DNA of 64,000 bases, from the NCBI GenBank assembly GCA_023411395.1, contig JAEYOV010000068.1, positions 62,001 to 126,000 of the forward strand, read 5' to 3'. The stretch comes from Bacillota bacterium. Lineage in GTDB: Bacteria > Bacillota > Clostridia > Christensenellales > Aristaeellaceae. How positions within the stretch are numbered: position 1 is the first letter of the stretch; each line of letters begins with the position of its first letter. Below, piece after piece: positions 62,163 to 64,000 of the stretch. Below the pieces are notes generated by a model. The model ran no database searches. It saw only the letters and a list, made by a program, of their open reading frames with translations, and was not told the origin of the DNA. A program made the translations under genes and the position numbers.

Positions 62163-62994
62163 GCGCCGAAACTCCTTTTCCAAGATAATAGTGCGTAAGA
62201 ATGAATTGCATGAGCCTGGCAGGAATGAAAGAATGAAGAATGACTGCCAGGTGCTGATCAAATTTTGCTATCCGTTTGCGCAGGGGCATTCTTCGCCTTT
62301 GAAGAAGGTGCGCCACCTTGTATCCCAGCCTGTCGGGATCGCTGCCGTTTTCCTCGTCATGGGCAATGGTGGCAATGCCCCGGCGGAAGCTGGCATCATA
62401 AGGAGAATTTGTGCTCATAACTCCCGCCCTGCGCCGGTAGGCCGCCGACCCTCCGCGGTGGTCCCCCGGTTCCACCAGGCAGACCTGTATGCCAAAGGGG
62501 GCTGTTTCCATGGCAAGGCATTCGGTATAGCCCTCAATGGCATGCTTGCTGGCGGTATAAGCGCTTTGAAACGGAATGCCCAAGAGGCCAAGAATAGAAG
62601 AAAAATTGACAATCCTGCCGTGGCGCTGCTTACGCATGAGCGGCAGCACAGCCTGAATCATGGCCGCCGTCCCCAGAAAATTCGTTTTCATTACGTTTTG
62701 TAGTTCATCCGCCGATGTTTCCTCGCAAGAACCCAGCACGAGAATACCGGCGCAATTGACCAGCGCATCCACTTTTGAAAAAATATTCAATGCCGTCTGC
62801 ATAAAGAGGCGGATGCTTTCAGTGTCGGTTACATCCAAAGGCAAACGGTAGATGCCGTCATCTCCAGGCTCCGGGCCAGACACGAAGGACCGGGCTCCTG
62901 CGATGACAGAAAAGCCTGCCTTATGAAGGGCCAAAGCGGTATGGAGGCCCAAACCGCTGGAAGCGCCGGTGATCCATACAACGCCTTTTCCTAT
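62125..62994 (-). CDS. Short-chain dehydrogenase/reductase, candidate 3-ketosphinganine-type reductase
   Basis: A 289-residue classical SDR. The cofactor motif TGASSGLG is at residues 9-16, then NCAG, the catalytic Ser in NFSSILG and YTASK. No ATG, GTG or TTG lies in frame before the Gly-rich motif. The best start is ATA at 62994, six bases after GGAGGG; the first canonical codon (TTG at 62952) would delete the first strand and part of the Gly motif. It overlaps the fusion gene, so it probably reduces the ketone that enzyme makes. The C-terminal part is basic and may contact membrane. Confidence 0.85.
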   Translation of the reverse strand: MGKGVVWITGASSGLGLHTALALHKAGFSVIAGARSFVSGPEPGDDGIYRLPLDVTDTESIRLFMQTALNIFSKVDALVNCAGILVLGSCEETSADELQNVMKTNFLGTAAMIQAVLPLMRKQRHGRIVNFSSILGLLGIPFQSAYTASKHAIEGYTECLAMETAPFGIQVCLVEPGDHRGGSAAYRRRAGVMSTNSPYDASFRRGIATIAHDEENGSDPDRLGYKVAHLLQRRRMPLRKRIAKFDQHLAVILHSFIPARLMQFILTHYYLGKGVSAHEEKKESHIGAQ

Positions 62995-63037
62995 GCTGCT
63001 CCCTCCTATCCTCCCATACTCTCGGGCATACGGGAAA

Positions 63038-63066
63038 ATTATACTTCACATTCTGTTCATATGCAA
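63038..63066 (-). promoter_or_regulatory. Promoter of the dehydrogenase-megaenzyme operon
   Basis: Minus strand TTGCAT, 17 bases, TATAAT, 43 bases before the ATA start. Confidence 0.65.
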
Positions 63067-63105
63067 GTTTTATTCAATTCTTGCCGGAATTGCGCCAGAA
63101 CACGG

Positions 63106-63242
63106 TATAATTCTTCACAATTTGCAACATTTCCTTGACAGAATACCGAACAGCGCGGCCGCTGAAAATCACCTTCCCCTTCCCCAAAGCATAAAGTGAA
63201 AACGAACACGGGCGTTCCCAGAGACTGGAATCGCCCCTTTTT
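63106..63242 (+). promoter_or_regulatory. asnB leader with terminator-like hairpin
   Basis: A -10 TATAAT at 63106-63111 has TTGCCG 19 bases upstream, a loose fit. At 63210-63242 the stem GGGCG-TTCC / GGAA-t-CGCCC with an 8-base loop is followed by CTTTTT, ending 12 bases before the ATG. Position and shape suggest an attenuator. No T-box consensus was seen. Confidence 0.5.
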
Positions 63243-63254
63243 GAGGTGAAGCTT

Positions 63255-64000
63255 ATGTGCGGGATCGCGGGGGAAATCAGTTGGACCCGGGACGTACGGG
63301 AGGACGGGAAATTCCTGTCCGCCATGCAAAGGTCGCTTAACCGGCGGGGACCGGATCAGGATGGCATATACGTAACGCCGCAGGCCGGGCTTGTGCATAC
63401 GCGGCTGGCCGTTATCGATTTGGAAAACGGCTGCCAGCCCATGCGCTTTTCCCAGGGGGAAGAGACGTTTATCCTGGTGTACAACGGAGAGCTGTACAAT
63501 ACCGAAGAAGTAAGAGCCGGCCTTACCGCGGAGGGATATGACTTCATCGGACACTCCGATACGGAGGTACTGCTCAAATCGTATATGGCCTGGGGCGAGG
63601 ATTGCGTGAACAGGTTCAACGGCATCTTTGCTTTCGCCATTTGGAAAGAACGGGCCCATACGCTGTTTATCGCCAGAGACCGCATCGGCGTCAAGCCTTT
63701 TTTCTACTTATATAGAAAAGGTGTCTTTTTGTTCGGCTCGGAGCTGAAGGCGCTTTTATGCCACCCCATGGTTGAACCAAAGCTGGACGGGAACGGCGTG
63801 GCGGAGATCATGATGCTGGGCCCCGGCAGGACGCCCGGCTGCGGCGTTTTTCAGGACGTGCAGGAGCTGAAGGCCGGGCAATGCGGGCTTCTTGACAAGG
63901 AAAGGCTTCGCATTGACACCTACTGGGAACTTAGCGACCGGCCGCATACCGATTCCTATAAGCAGACGGTGGAAAAGGTCAGGGAACTGGTGACGGACGC
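63255..64000 (+). CDS. asnB: Asparagine synthase, glutamine-hydrolysing (3' end cut by window edge)
   Basis: Amidotransferase of the AsnB class; 248 residues are visible. The N-terminal MCGIAG gives the catalytic Cys2 of the glutaminase domain, with RRGPDQDG, HTRLAVID, YNGELYN and the HSDTEVLL segment following. The synthetase (ATP-pyrophosphatase) domain would lie beyond the edge. RBS GAGGTGA just after the terminator-like hairpin. Divergent from the dehydrogenase operon; it could be housekeeping or a tailoring enzyme for that pathway. Confidence 0.93.
   Translation, partial: MCGIAGEISWTRDVREDGKFLSAMQRSLNRRGPDQDGIYVTPQAGLVHTRLAVIDLENGCQPMRFSQGEETFILVYNGELYNTEEVRAGLTAEGYDFIGHSDTEVLLKSYMAWGEDCVNRFNGIFAFAIWKERAHTLFIARDRIGVKPFFYLYRKGVFLFGSELKALLCHPMVEPKLDGNGVAEIMMLGPGRTPGCGVFQDVQELKAGQCGLLDKERLRIDTYWELSDRPHTDSYKQTVEKVRELVTD

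Noticed and set aside
63118..63254. T-box riboswitch upstream of asnB
   Set aside because: The leader is short and the T-box consensus and stem I features are not visible. Only a terminator-like hairpin is supported.
1..64000. CRISPR arrays, tRNA or rRNA genes, insertion sequences, prophage
   Set aside because: No regularly spaced direct repeats, no tRNA or rRNA-like stretches and no transposase, integrase or phage structural genes were recognised.

Overview
The window comes from a moderately GC-rich, endospore-forming Firmicute, most likely a member of the Clostridia. The evidence is a gpr-spoIIP sporulation pair, a clostridial-type Rnf complex, Firmicute cell-wall and DUF512-der-plsY gene orders, GGAGG-type ribosome binding sites and sigma-A-like promoters. 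I cannot name the genus. No rRNA, tRNA, CRISPR array, insertion sequence or prophage was seen.

Layout. 1-5.8 kb (minus): maf-mreB-mreC-mreD-mrdA, the rod-shape module; PBP2 runs off the left edge. 6.0-10.7 kb (minus): an Rnf ion-pump operon in the order C-D-E-A-B, with no rnfG. 10.8-16.7 kb (minus): dxs-tlyA-nadK-argR-recN, with an ARG-box-like site in the nadK-argR promoter. 16.8-21.0 kb (minus): alpha/beta hydrolase, a membrane-anchored MurF, Ddl and a small membrane protein. 21.1-23.7 kb (minus): a PfkB-type sugar kinase with an acetyltransferase, then an AT-richer DUF1330/TIM-barrel pair. 23.7-27.7 kb (minus): a palindrome-rich spacer, an EF-G paralogue with an altered G domain, a YdeI-like protein and glutamate racemase. 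27.9-30.0 kb (minus): spoIIP and gpr. 30.0-33.5 kb (minus): a MacAB-like efflux system.

From 33.6 kb the coding strand switches repeatedly: DUF512-der-plsY (+), an AgrE/LOR-type ornithine cyclodeaminase homologue (-), an RlmI-like methyltransferase (+), deoD, cysK and glpQ (-), a GH65 phosphorylase (+), an ArsR/DUF2087 regulator operon (-), a UBA-like/DUF4342 membrane protein with a two-component system (+), a C39-like peptidase and a heterodimeric ABC exporter (-), a SulP transporter (-), a nicotinamidase and a GntR regulator (+), and an SPFH/zinc-ribbon protein with a degenerate response regulator (-).

The right end is the least ordinary part. A 1109-residue fusion of an acyl-activating (AMP-forming) enzyme, an acyl carrier protein and an alpha-oxoamine synthase lies downstream of, and overlaps, a short-chain dehydrogenase. 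Together they could load a fatty acid, condense it with an amino acid and reduce the ketone, giving a sphingoid-base-like or amino-alcohol lipid. A divergent asparagine synthetase, with a terminator-like hairpin just before its start codon, runs off the right edge.

Other points of interest are a perfect 16-bp hairpin over the gpr start codon that also contains a sigma-G-like -10, four 11-bp direct repeats upstream of the two-component operon, and three unrelated intergenic palindromic elements.
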